Origin: Leeuwenhoekiella nanhaiensis
Lineage (GTDB): Bacteria > Bacteroidota > Bacteroidia > Flavobacteriales > Flavobacteriaceae
NCBI RefSeq assembly: GCF_002744755.1
Contig: NZ_KZ319288.1
Span: 248,001 to 312,000 of the forward strand
Direction of reading: 5' to 3'
DNA length: 64,000 nucleotides
In this document: piece by piece, positions 34,406-43,484 of the stretch
Layout of the letters: the number at the start of each line of letters is the position of its first letter
How positions within the stretch are numbered: the stretch's first letter is position 1
Program-made: the position numbers and the translations under genes
The notes under the pieces: model-generated
Databases searched by the model: none
Told to the model about the DNA's origin: nothing
What the model saw: only the letters and a program-made list of their open reading frames with translations

Positions 34406-35389
34406 ATGCGCGAGGCTGCTTTCGTGAGGCAAAATAAAGATAAATGGTTAAGATTTGAAAACGTATTGTTGGGGAATAACAACGAGCTGACGCCCGATGA
34501 ACTTTCGGCCTTATATCTTGAAGTTACAGACCACCTGAGCTACTCACGCACCTTCTATCCCGAAAGTAAGACCACGCAATACCTCAATTATCTGGCTTCC
34601 AGATCGCATCAAAAAATCTATAAGACTAAACGGGAATCAAGCCGCCGGTTTATCACCTTTTTTACGGAAGAATTTCCGCTGCTGATGTACGGTTACCAGC
34701 GTGAACTCCTGCTTTCGTTTCTGGTTTTTGCTCTTTTTTGCATCGTTGGCGCGTACAGTGCCGCAACAGACGGGGCTTACGTGCGCAGTATTCTGGGTGA
34801 TGGTTATGTAAATATGACGCTTGAAAATATGGAACGTGGTGACCCAATGCGGGTCTATAAGGAGATGAATGAGATCGAAATGTTTCTGGGGATCACCGTT
34901 AACAACATCAAAGTAGCCCTGATGGCTTTTATTTACGGCATTTTTTTAAGTTTAGGTTCCTTATATATAATGATGCGCAATGGCGTAATGCTCGGCTCTT
35001 TTCAGTATTTTTTCTACGAAAAGGGATTCCTGTGGGAGTCGGTACGCACTATCTGGATACACGGTACCATTGAGATTTCGGTGATTGTGATTGCCGGTGC
35101 GGCGGGTTTGGTTCTAGGTAGCGGTATTTTATTTCCCGGCACCTACAGCAGACTCGAATCATTTAAACGGAAAATGAAAGACGGACTCAAAATCGTGGTC
35201 AGTACCATTCCATTTTTTATTATTGCAGGATTTCTCGAGGGATTTGTGACCCGCCACACCGAAATGCCGGACTGGCTTGCGATTATGATCATCAGCCTTT
35301 CGCTGTTACTAATTCTGTTTTATTACGTCCTATACCCCCGAATAGCTAACAAAAAACACCAAGAATCTATCGATGAACAATTACATTAA
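34406..35389 (+). CDS. Stage II sporulation protein M (SpoIIM)-like membrane protein
   Basis: A 327-residue protein with an N-terminal cytoplasmic domain (REAAFVRQNKDKWLRFE) and several membrane helices from residue about 100. The ITVNNIKVALMAFIYGIFLS segment and the HGTIEISVIVIAGAAGLVLG block define the DUF95/SpoIIM family. The organism is not a sporeformer by any evidence here, so the name is only a family label. The start at 34406 is chosen over 34358 because the family motif begins there. It overlaps the next gene by 17 bp. Confidence 0.85.
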   Translation: MREAAFVRQNKDKWLRFENVLLGNNNELTPDELSALYLEVTDHLSYSRTFYPESKTTQYLNYLASRSHQKIYKTKRESSRRFITFFTEEFPLLMYGYQRELLLSFLVFALFCIVGAYSAATDGAYVRSILGDGYVNMTLENMERGDPMRVYKEMNEIEMFLGITVNNIKVALMAFIYGIFLSLGSLYIMMRNGVMLGSFQYFFYEKGFLWESVRTIWIHGTIEISVIVIAGAAGLVLGSGILFPGTYSRLESFKRKMKDGLKIVVSTIPFFIIAGFLEGFVTRHTEMPDWLAIMIISLSLLLILFYYVLYPRIANKKHQESIDEQLH

Positions 35390-36230
35390 TTTTAAAAGAC
35401 AACGCGAACTCGGTGAGACCCTGAGCGATACGTTCAAATTTGTAAGACAGGAATACAAAGGCCTTTTTAAAGCTTTGGTGCGCAACGCGATCATTCCTTT
35501 TATTTTACTGGTCGCGGCGGCTGCCTATTACGCTAGTATTTCAGCAGAATTTAATCCGTTTAGCTATGGTATGTTTAGCGCGGCAAATATACTGATACCC
35601 GTATTTTTTCTGTTATTAACCGCCTTGTTTTACTATGGGGTTATGTACGGCACAGTGCTGGGCTACATCAGGCTTTATATTGAAAACCACGGCACTGTAG
35701 ATCAGGAAGTACTCAAATCTGAAGTACGTTCTAAACTCGGTTCGCTGATTTCCCTGACCTTTCTTATTGCCATCATTGTATTTTTTGGATTAATGCTCTG
35801 TGTGCTACCTGGTATTTACCTCGCTATCCCGCTTTCTTTGGGCTGGGCTATGCTGGTTTTTGAAAACAAACCGGTGGGTGATGTAATTTCAGACTGTTTT
35901 AAACTCATTAAAGGCGAATGGTGGATGACCTTTGCCACTATTTTCGTTCTCAGCCTGATTTTAGGTGTTGCCAACGTTGTTTTTGCCTTGCCGGCAACCA
36001 TTTACGGAATCATCAAGGGATTAACTTCAGCAGCCGAAATTTCAGCAGGCGATATGAGCAGTCTGGTAGACTGGGTGTCTATCACCCTCAATGTGATTTC
36101 GTCAGCCGCACAGTATATAATCGCTGCGATCTATCCCATTGGTCTTGCCTTTATCTATTATCATTTAAACGAAAAAGCCAATCAAACCGGGGCTTTTGAA
36201 ACCATTGACAGCATAGGTACAGACCGCTAA
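35373..36230 (+). CDS. Polytopic membrane protein of the SpoIIM-MoxR cluster
   Basis: A 285-residue protein with about six membrane helices after an N-terminal ELGETLSDTFKFVRQEYKGL region. The layout resembles glycerophosphodiester phosphodiesterase-type membrane domains and DUF975-like proteins, but no enzymatic domain is present. It occupies the usual slot between SpoIIM-like and DUF4129 genes. Its start lies inside the upstream gene and its stop overlaps the next ATG by one base, so translation is coupled. Confidence 0.75.
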   Translation: MNNYINFKRQRELGETLSDTFKFVRQEYKGLFKALVRNAIIPFILLVAAAAYYASISAEFNPFSYGMFSAANILIPVFFLLLTALFYYGVMYGTVLGYIRLYIENHGTVDQEVLKSEVRSKLGSLISLTFLIAIIVFFGLMLCVLPGIYLAIPLSLGWAMLVFENKPVGDVISDCFKLIKGEWWMTFATIFVLSLILGVANVVFALPATIYGIIKGLTSAAEISAGDMSSLVDWVSITLNVISSAAQYIIAAIYPIGLAFIYYHLNEKANQTGAFETIDSIGTDR

Positions 36231-36982
36231 TGCGTAAGATTTTCTTCTACATAGTTGTATGTATTGGCCTGCAAAATATCGCGATGGCACAGGATTCCAC
36301 TGTGGTTGAAAAACCGAAAATTGTTCAGGAAATAGAATACGATAAGACTCCCGCCACACCTTTAAAATTTGATACCGATCAGATTGAAAACTATACGGCT
36401 CAGGAAGAATTTGACTATGTGGAAGAAGAAGCACCAGACAATATCTGGACGCGCTTTAAAGCCTGGATTAATGATATCTGGCGCCAATTTATTAACTGGA
36501 TTCTTCAGGGAGAGGAAGCTACCGGATTCTTTGGATTTCTGGTTCGCGCACTCCCCTATTTACTGATTGCCGGGGTGGTCGCCCTGTTGGTCTGGTTGTT
36601 TATGAAAGTTGATCTGGGTGGTTCGCCGCTTAAAGGCCCTGACCTCAATAAAGTAATCCTTACCGATGAACAGGAAATCATCGAAAATCAAAATATTGAC
36701 GAACTCATAGAAGCCGCGCTTCGCGAAAAGAATTACCGTCTGGCCGTGCGTTTTTACTATTTGCTGTTGCTGCAAAAACTGGCGCAAAAAGAACTCATTG
36801 ACTGGGAAGTGCAAAAGACCAATGCCGATTATGTGTACGAGCTCAAAGACGCCGGCTTGCGCAATACCTTTACCCGGCTCACACGGGTATATGATTTTAT
36901 CTGGTATGGGAATTTTGAAGTAAACGAAACCGATTTTGCTAAAGCAGAAACCGAGTTTAAAAAGAGCATCAACACCTTATGA
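36230..36982 (+). CDS. DUF4129 domain protein
   Basis: A 250-residue protein with an N-terminal signal-like helix (ending near IAMAQD), a periplasmic region with WTRFKAWINDIWRQFINWIL, one membrane helix (LPYLLIAGVVALLVWLFM) and a cytoplasmic DUF4129 domain (LREKNYRLAVRFYYLLLLQKL, then FTRLTRVYDFIWYG). DUF4129 proteins accompany MoxR/DUF58 systems and some transglutaminase proteins. It overlaps the next gene by 4 bp (ATGA). Confidence 0.85.
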   Translation: MRKIFFYIVVCIGLQNIAMAQDSTVVEKPKIVQEIEYDKTPATPLKFDTDQIENYTAQEEFDYVEEEAPDNIWTRFKAWINDIWRQFINWILQGEEATGFFGFLVRALPYLLIAGVVALLVWLFMKVDLGGSPLKGPDLNKVILTDEQEIIENQNIDELIEAALREKNYRLAVRFYYLLLLQKLAQKELIDWEVQKTNADYVYELKDAGLRNTFTRLTRVYDFIWYGNFEVNETDFAKAETEFKKSINTL

Positions 36983-38199
36983 GTAAGCGCTATAAAATAC
37001 TCGCCGGTTTGCTGATCGTGTTTTTGGGTCTTCTGGTCTATGCCGAAGCTTCTCAAAAAGAGCCTCTAAACTGGTATGAGTCGTATGGAAAGCAGGATAA
37101 GATTCCCTTCGGCACCTATGTATTTTACGAGCAGCTCTCCTCGCTCATTGAGGAAGACCGGCTCGAGGAAGTCAACATTCCGCCTTATGAGTTTTTGATG
37201 GATAGCCTCAATCAGCCCAAAGGCACCTATTTCTTTGTAAACTCGTATATCTATAACGATGAGTTTGAAACCCGAAAACTGCTCAACTGGGTAGCTCAGG
37301 GCAATACGTTGTTTATGGCTTCTGATGGCTTTGGTGAAGTTTTGGAAGACACCCTAAATCTGGAAAGCGAATATACTTACGACAACGACGATCTGATCAA
37401 ACGCCCGCTCGTAAACCTGAGCAATCCGGCGCTACGCGGCAAGCTTCCGTATATTTTAGACAAGGATTATTCTATAGCCTATTTTAATAAAATCGACACT
37501 TTAAATACTACCGTTCTGGGAGTTGCAGACATCATTCGCGACGAAGATTCCACCCGTATTAAAAAACCCAAAGTCAATTTCATCAAACTGCCTTTTGAAA
37601 AAGGCGAGATCATTCTGAGCACCTTTCCGCAGGCTTTTACCAACTACTTTATGCTGCACGACAGCAATGCAGACTATACGGCAAACGTTTTGTCCTATTT
37701 GCCTAAAGACGGTACCATTTACCTCGATCAATACTATAAAAACAGCAAGACCATCGCCGTGTCGCCGCTGTTTTTGATTCTGACAAACAAATACCTCAAA
37801 TGGTCCTGGTACACGCTGTTGCTGGGTGCCCTGATCTGGGTCATCTTTGAAGGCAAGCGCAAACAGCGCAGCATCCCCGTGATCAAGCCTTTGCCTAACA
37901 ACACCCTTGACTATACCCGCACCATTGCCGGGATGTATTTAGATAAAAAAGAAAACCGCCAGATCGCCACGCACCAGATCAACCATTTTATGGAATACCT
38001 GCGCAGCACTTATGTTTTGGCGACAGACCGGCTTAACCGTGATTTTATAGAGCGCCTCACGGCGAAAAGCGGAAAGCCCCTCGACATGGTTCAAAATACT
38101 ATAGATTATATCGTAACCATCAGGCAAAAGGCCGAATTGAGTGAAGACGAACTCATACGCCTCAACAGCCTGATTGAAAATTTTAAAACTACCCATTGA
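36979..38199 (+). CDS. DUF4350 domain protein
   Basis: A 406-residue membrane-anchored protein. One helix lies at the N-terminus (ILAGLLIVFLGLLVYA) and another at residues about 273-295. The large domain between them has the DUF4350 pattern: SYGKQDKIPFGTYVFYEQL, LLNWVAQGNTLFMASDGFG and LLGALIWVIFEGKRKQR. This fold is related to the glutamine amidotransferase-like domains often found next to MoxR. It overlaps the MoxR start (TGATG). Confidence 0.85.
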   Translation: MSKRYKILAGLLIVFLGLLVYAEASQKEPLNWYESYGKQDKIPFGTYVFYEQLSSLIEEDRLEEVNIPPYEFLMDSLNQPKGTYFFVNSYIYNDEFETRKLLNWVAQGNTLFMASDGFGEVLEDTLNLESEYTYDNDDLIKRPLVNLSNPALRGKLPYILDKDYSIAYFNKIDTLNTTVLGVADIIRDEDSTRIKKPKVNFIKLPFEKGEIILSTFPQAFTNYFMLHDSNADYTANVLSYLPKDGTIYLDQYYKNSKTIAVSPLFLILTNKYLKWSWYTLLLGALIWVIFEGKRKQRSIPVIKPLPNNTLDYTRTIAGMYLDKKENRQIATHQINHFMEYLRSTYVLATDRLNRDFIERLTAKSGKPLDMVQNTIDYIVTIRQKAELSEDELIRLNSLIENFKTTH

Positions 38200-39284
38200 T
38201 GGAAGATTCAACGCCTTTAGAAAACGGGCAAACGCCTGAACATAACCCGGAAGAAACCCCGCAAAACACGCCTGAGCAAACTCCGGTAGCTTCACAAGAA
38301 ACATCGGATTCTGAAAACCTGGAGTTTCAAAACCGCATACCGCTTGATGAGTTGCGCGACTCGGTTGTCGCACTTAAAGCCGAACTGGCCAAAGTAATCG
38401 TAGGCCAGCACGAGTTTGTAGAACTGCTTATCGTCGCCCTGCTTGCTGATGGTCACGTGCTTATTGAAGGCGTACCCGGAATCGCCAAGACGGTAACCGC
38501 CAAGCTGTTTGCCAAAACCCTAAGTACCGGATTTAGCCGTATTCAGTTTACGCCAGATTTGATGCCGAGTGACGTTTTGGGAACTTCGGTGCTCAATATG
38601 CAAACCAGCAATTTTGAATTTAAACACGGGCCTATTTTCTCAAACATTGTGCTGATTGACGAGATTAACCGTGCGCCGGCCAAAACCCAGGCTGCGCTTT
38701 TTGAGGTGATGGAAGAACGCCAGATCACCATAGACGGGACTCAGTATGACCTGGAAAAACCTTTTATGGTTCTCGCCACCCAAAACCCCATCGAGCAGGA
38801 AGGTACCTATGCCCTTCCCGAAGCCCAGCTCGACCGTTTCCTTTTCAAAATCAAGGTGACCTACCCTGATCTGGAAGATGAGATCGCGATTCTAAAAAGT
38901 CAGAATCAGCTGAGTGGCGCGGCCACCGCGGTAATCGATGCGGTTCTCACTCCGGCGAAGCTTCAGGAATTCCGGGAGCAGACGGGTCAGGTTTTGGTCG
39001 AAGAAAAAATACTCAACTACATCGCGCAGATCACGGTAAAATCGAGAACGCATCCGCATTTGTATTTGGGTGGTTCGCCACGTGCTTCCCTGGCGATTTT
39101 AAAGTCGGCTAAAGCTTTTGCAGCCATCAACGGCCGCGACTTTGTAACGCCCGAAGATGTAAAACGCTCGGTAACGCCGGTATTGCGGCATAGAGTAATC
39201 CTTTCGCCCGAACGCGAAATGGAAGGGATGACGCCCGAAACGGTGATTGATATGCTTGTTCAATCTGTAGAAGTACCCCGCTAG
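38199..39284 (+). CDS. MoxR family AAA+ ATPase
   Basis: A 361-residue MoxR-type chaperone ATPase. Walker A is GVPGIAKT (in IEGVPGIAKTVTAKLF), Walker B is VLIDEINRAPAKTQAALFEV, and the AAA_3 sensor region is MVLATQNPIEQEGTYALPEA. A proline/glutamate-rich N-terminal extension of about 45 residues is probably disordered. MoxR proteins work with the DUF58/VWA partner encoded next to them in maturing or regulating envelope complexes. The ATG at 38199 is preferred over a TTG one codon earlier. Confidence 0.93.
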   Translation: MEDSTPLENGQTPEHNPEETPQNTPEQTPVASQETSDSENLEFQNRIPLDELRDSVVALKAELAKVIVGQHEFVELLIVALLADGHVLIEGVPGIAKTVTAKLFAKTLSTGFSRIQFTPDLMPSDVLGTSVLNMQTSNFEFKHGPIFSNIVLIDEINRAPAKTQAALFEVMEERQITIDGTQYDLEKPFMVLATQNPIEQEGTYALPEAQLDRFLFKIKVTYPDLEDEIAILKSQNQLSGAATAVIDAVLTPAKLQEFREQTGQVLVEEKILNYIAQITVKSRTHPHLYLGGSPRASLAILKSAKAFAAINGRDFVTPEDVKRSVTPVLRHRVILSPEREMEGMTPETVIDMLVQSVEVPR

Positions 39285-40624
39285 TGCGCCTTATAGCCTT
39301 CATAAAAAGTCTGTATTTTGACCGTAGGGTCTTTTACGTGCTGAGCGCGCTGGTGGTGCTGTTCCTGTTTTCGTACTGGAACCACAGCCTGTTTCCCATC
39401 GCTTCGGTAGGGATGCTGCTGCTGGGAATCGCCGTACTTTTTGACGCGATCACCCTCTACAAGAAAAAGGAAGGCATTAGCGCTACGCGAAAACTCCCCG
39501 AGAAATTTTCCAATTCAGATGTCAATGAGGTGCCCTTGCAACTCACCAACCGCTATCCCTTTAAAGTCGCTTTTGAAGTGATTGACGAGATCCCGGTACA
39601 GTTTCAAAAACGGGACTTTCTCAAAACCGGAAGCATCTCAGCGGGTGAAAAAAACCGAATTACCTACGGCCTACGCCCGGTAGAACGCGGGGTATATACC
39701 TTTGGGCGGTTGAATGTTTTTGTAACGAGCCCCATAAAGCTGGTGAAGCGCCGCTATGTGTTTGACAACGGGCAGCCGGTAAAAGTCTATCCGTCGTTTA
39801 TACAGATGAAAAAATATGCCTTTCTGGCCATAGACAACAAACTGACCCAGTTTGGCCTTAAGAAAATACGCCGTATAGGTCATACGATGGAGTTTGAACA
39901 GATAAAAGACTACGTAAGCGGCGATGATGTGCGCACCATCAACTGGAAGGCTACTGCCAAACGCGGCGATCTGATGGTCAACCAGTTTCAGGATGAGAAA
40001 TCCCAGCCCATCTACTCGATCATCGATGCCAGCCGGGTGATGAAAATGCCCTTTGAAGGCCTTACCCTGCTGGATTACGCCATAAACTCGACTTTGGCCT
40101 TTAGCAATGTGGCGCTTAAAAAGAACGATAAAACGGGGCTGATTACCTTTAGCAACACGATCATCAACCATCTGGCTGCCAGCAGTAAAAAAACCCACCT
40201 CAATACCATTTTCGAGGTGTTGTACTCCATACAAACCCGTTTTCTCGACAGTGATTTTGGCCGTCTGTATGCCGAAGTCAAACGTAAAATCACCCACCGC
40301 AGCCTGTTGTTGCTGTATACCAATTTTGAACACGAAAGCGCCCTGCAGCGCCAACTCCCCTACCTCAAAGGCCTGGCTCAAAAGCACGTACTGGTCGTGA
40401 TCTTTTTTGAAAACACCGAGCTTACCGAACTGATCGCTAAAAAGGCCGCAAACACCCCTGAGATTTACCACAAGACCATCGCCCAGAAAATGGACTATGA
40501 GAAAAAACGTATGGTTAAAGAACTGGAACGCCATGGCATACAAACCGTACTTACCAAACCCGAAGACCTTACCGTAAACACCATCAACAAATACCTGGAG
40601 ATCAAAGCCCGGGGGATTTTATAA
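39284..40624 (+). CDS. DUF58 domain protein (MoxR partner)
   Basis: A 446-residue protein with one or two N-terminal membrane helices and a C-terminal DUF58/VWA-like domain. The DUF58 hallmark is seen in FEQIKDYVSGDDVRTINWKA, followed by LMVNQFQDEKSQPIYSIIDAS. The predicted start is a GTG that overlaps the MoxR stop (TAGTG). It closes the six-gene SpoIIM-to-DUF58 operon. The AT-rich accessory region begins directly after it. Confidence 0.9.
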   Translation: MRLIAFIKSLYFDRRVFYVLSALVVLFLFSYWNHSLFPIASVGMLLLGIAVLFDAITLYKKKEGISATRKLPEKFSNSDVNEVPLQLTNRYPFKVAFEVIDEIPVQFQKRDFLKTGSISAGEKNRITYGLRPVERGVYTFGRLNVFVTSPIKLVKRRYVFDNGQPVKVYPSFIQMKKYAFLAIDNKLTQFGLKKIRRIGHTMEFEQIKDYVSGDDVRTINWKATAKRGDLMVNQFQDEKSQPIYSIIDASRVMKMPFEGLTLLDYAINSTLAFSNVALKKNDKTGLITFSNTIINHLAASSKKTHLNTIFEVLYSIQTRFLDSDFGRLYAEVKRKITHRSLLLLYTNFEHESALQRQLPYLKGLAQKHVLVVIFFENTELTELIAKKAANTPEIYHKTIAQKMDYEKKRMVKELERHGIQTVLTKPEDLTVNTINKYLEIKARGIL

Positions 40625-40790
40625 GGTTTTTAGGTTAGAATGAGGATTTCCGTAAGGGGAAGTTGGCGGGGATAGTTATATTTACGGTTATAATGTTATA
40701 AGTATCTGTTTACTAATGCTTTCAAATGGATATAATAATTCGTTTGGTAAGTTTATATAATTAATTCTATTAATTTTCACGCTCCCTAAA

Positions 40791-41486
40791 ATGTATACTA
40801 GCAAAGACATCCTTTTTCATATCAAACACTATGAAAATGAATTGACTGAATCCTACCAATTACTGGGCTTTTTAGAAAGTGGTGCAGTTAAGGGGAATAC
40901 AAGTGTTGCACAATCTAGTATTGAAGAAGTTATTAAACATATAAAATTTATATGCTTTTTCACCTCTTGTTTTCTTGATATAGCTTCATCTTTAAGAGGA
41001 CTTGTTGATTGTGACACTCATTGGGAAAGAAAATTTTATTTAAAAAACGGATTTGTTGTTATTTACGAATCAGTAAAAACCTTTGGAAAACATCAGAAGG
41101 AAATACATAGTTTAATAAAATCTGACTTTCCACAATTGGAACATAGATATAAAGTAATTACTCAAAATTTAAGGAAGCTTAAGAAAGAGCATAAATACGA
41201 TAAAATAATAGCAACATTCAGAAATAAGGCCGGAGCTCATTACGATGAAAATTTTGAAGCCTATTTTGAGAACTTAAAATTAATTGACAAACCAATTAGT
41301 GTAAAAACACTATCTGATTTTGCCAATTTTCTAATGTCATTGATTGTTTTTTGGAGTGATTTGATAGACATCTTTAATAATAAAACCGAGAAAGATATGA
41401 GAGCAGCAAAAGAAAAAATTAGTGGCAACGATGTAACTGTTATTACGGCGGATTTGACTAACTCCGAATCCAATGAAAATTGCTAA
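40791..41486 (+). CDS. HEPN-like protein of a putative defence module
   Basis: A 231-residue, strongly helical protein with no signal peptide. Near its middle, FRNKAGAHYDENF contains Arg144-X5-His150, which fits the RX4-6H motif of HEPN ribonuclease and toxin domains. The Arg-Asn pair at the motif start is also typical. No named family is recognised with certainty. The gene is AT-rich compared with the DUF58 gene before it and lies 79 bp upstream of a ParA-SIR2 pair on the same strand, so all three may be one unit. A structural HEPN without nuclease activity remains possible. Confidence 0.6.
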   Translation: MYTSKDILFHIKHYENELTESYQLLGFLESGAVKGNTSVAQSSIEEVIKHIKFICFFTSCFLDIASSLRGLVDCDTHWERKFYLKNGFVVIYESVKTFGKHQKEIHSLIKSDFPQLEHRYKVITQNLRKLKKEHKYDKIIATFRNKAGAHYDENFEAYFENLKLIDKPISVKTLSDFANFLMSLIVFWSDLIDIFNNKTEKDMRAAKEKISGNDVTVITADLTNSESNENC

Positions 41487-41565
41487 CGCTAATAAGAAAG
41501 CGGAAATTAAAGCTTTTAACCCATAATTCACATTTATTAGAAGAATCTAAAGAAATACGACCTAT

Positions 41566-42606
41566 ATGAAAACAATTTCAATGTTTAATAATAAAGGAGG
41601 AGTGGGAAAAACCACCCTTACCTGTAATTTGGCTAATTATTTAGCCGATTACCATAACAAAAAGGTTTTGGTGGTAGATTGTGATCCCCAGTGCAATGCT
41701 ACTCAACTTATAATGGGTTCAGAATTTGCAACTGATTTATACTGGGACAATAATTCTGAAAATTATAAAAATATTACAACTATTAGTGATGTTTTACAAC
41801 CAATTGAAGACGGAGACTCTTCAATAATCGACACTATCGTACCAATTAATAAATCCACCAATAGATTTAATGTGGATTTAATTCCTGGTCATCCAACTTT
41901 TTCTATTATCGAAGACCGCCTAGGATCGGCTTGGCATGAGTTAAAAGGGGGGGACTTAGGAGGAATTCGTAAAACAAATTGGAATAAAAGCCTGGTTGAC
42001 AAATTAAAAGGACAGTATGATTTCATTTTTTTTGATCTTGGCCCTAGTCTCGGCTCTATAAACAGAAGTATCCTTATTGGTTGTCAACATTTTATAACAC
42101 CAATGGGTACCGATATTTTCAGCATCCTTGGAGTTAGAAACATATCTGCTTGGCTTAGTTCTTGGATGAAAATCTATACAAATTCTTTAGAGTTAACACA
42201 AAATAGAACCCCGGGCAGGCTAGAACAATACGAGATAGCTTTAAGTCCAGCCATTGCAAAAGGATATATAGGTTACACTTCCCAACAATATATAACGAAA
42301 AGTAAAGAAGGTGTAAGAAGGCCAACAAAAGCGTTTGAAGAAATAATAAACATGATTCCTGATGAGATTTCGAGATCACTCAATCAATTTGTCGCCACGA
42401 ATTTAAATTCAGATGACTTGAAGCTTGGCGATGTTAAGCATTTGTATAGTTTAATTCCATTGGCTCAATCAGTATCATCTCCAATCCTGAAACTCAAATC
42501 ATCAGATGGACTAGTTGGCACACAATTCAAACAACAAGCTGAATACGAAGAAATTATAGATTCTATTGCAAATAATATTTTATACAATTTAAATCCCAAT
42601 TCATGA
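41566..42606 (+). CDS. ParA/Soj-type ATPase
   Basis: A 346-residue AAA-type ParA ATPase. The deviant Walker A is FNNKGGVGKTTLTCNLA, the A' motif is VLVVDCDPQCNATQL and Walker B is FIFFDLGPSLGSINRS. It is longer than chromosomal Soj (about 255 residues), with an extra C-terminal part. There is no ParB gene and no visible parS-like repeat nearby, so a role in partition is not supported. The stop overlaps the SIR2 start by 4 bp (ATGA), pointing to a fixed partnership with that protein. Confidence 0.88.
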   Translation: MKTISMFNNKGGVGKTTLTCNLANYLADYHNKKVLVVDCDPQCNATQLIMGSEFATDLYWDNNSENYKNITTISDVLQPIEDGDSSIIDTIVPINKSTNRFNVDLIPGHPTFSIIEDRLGSAWHELKGGDLGGIRKTNWNKSLVDKLKGQYDFIFFDLGPSLGSINRSILIGCQHFITPMGTDIFSILGVRNISAWLSSWMKIYTNSLELTQNRTPGRLEQYEIALSPAIAKGYIGYTSQQYITKSKEGVRRPTKAFEEIINMIPDEISRSLNQFVATNLNSDDLKLGDVKHLYSLIPLAQSVSSPILKLKSSDGLVGTQFKQQAEYEEIIDSIANNILYNLNPNS

Positions 42607-43457
42607 ACTGGCCTAAAGCACTTACAGCCGAATTAGCATCTCGAAGATGCATTATTTTTATTGGGTCAGGAGCTTCCGCTGGTTCCATATCTGCTGATGG
42701 AACTAAATCGCCCGCAACGTGGAATAAATTTCTACAGGACTTAAAAGCAAAGATGACCACAGGTGATAAAACTACGGTGGACAATCTAATAAACTCAGAA
42801 AAATATTTAGATGCTGCTGAAGTAATTTTGCACGGAGTCCCTGCTGCTGATTTTTCAGCATACATTCGTGAAGAACTTGTAAGACCTAGATACAAAGAAT
42901 CATCTATACATGAATCTGTATTAGACATTGATCCTAAAATTGTTGTGACTACAAATTATGATGACATTTATGACAAATACTGCCGACAGGGGTCTGCTAT
43001 TGACGGTTATAACATATGCAAATACTACGAAGATCATATTGTTTCAGATTTAAGATCTCCTGTTAGATTAATTTTAAAAATTCACGGCTGTGTTTCTGAT
43101 CCATCAAAAATTGTTCTATCACGTTCTCAGTATTTCAGGGAAAAACAGGATCACGGTAACTTTTTTAAAGTGCTTGAAGCCCTATTTCTAACCCATACAA
43201 TTTTATTCCTTGGGTATTCACTTAGTGATCCTGATATACAATTAATCCTTGAAAACTCTAGTATTTCAGCTAGAAGTGCTCACCCCCACTATATAGTAAC
43301 AGGTGATGATTTAAATCCAGCAATTAAAGAATCGTATAAAAGAAGTTATAATTTAGAATTTATTGAGTTCCCTTCAGGTGACTACAAAACTCTAAACGAG
43401 GGGATAAATGACTTAAAAGATGAGGTTTTGAGTTACAGAGCAACATATGACCACTAA
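42603..43457 (+). CDS. SIR2 family protein (putative NAD-dependent defence effector)
   Basis: A 284-residue SIR2-like protein. The NAD-binding start IIFIGSGASAGS, the VVTTNYDDIYDKY block, LKIHGCVSDPSKIVLS (catalytic-region His) and ILFLGYSLSDPDI are all present. This is the pattern of the prokaryotic SIR2_2-type group. Members of that group in Thoeris, DSR, SIR2-HerA and SIR2-Argonaute systems deplete NAD+ during phage infection. It has no fused sensor domain, so the ParA-like partner would be the likely sensor or regulator. Confidence 0.85.
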   Translation: MNWPKALTAELASRRCIIFIGSGASAGSISADGTKSPATWNKFLQDLKAKMTTGDKTTVDNLINSEKYLDAAEVILHGVPAADFSAYIREELVRPRYKESSIHESVLDIDPKIVVTTNYDDIYDKYCRQGSAIDGYNICKYYEDHIVSDLRSPVRLILKIHGCVSDPSKIVLSRSQYFREKQDHGNFFKVLEALFLTHTILFLGYSLSDPDIQLILENSSISARSAHPHYIVTGDDLNPAIKESYKRSYNLEFIEFPSGDYKTLNEGINDLKDEVLSYRATYDH

Positions 43458-43484
43458 AACGCTTACTATCTCTAATACAAACCC

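Noticed and set aside
39671-40543. Long minus-strand open frame of 290 codons opposite the DUF58 gene
   Set aside because: It is antisense to a clear DUF58 protein, and its translation shows no family features. It is a shadow caused by codon bias.
41566-42606. Plasmid-type partition locus (ParA)
   Set aside because: There is no ParB, no parS-like repeats and no replication gene nearby. The partner is a SIR2 protein.
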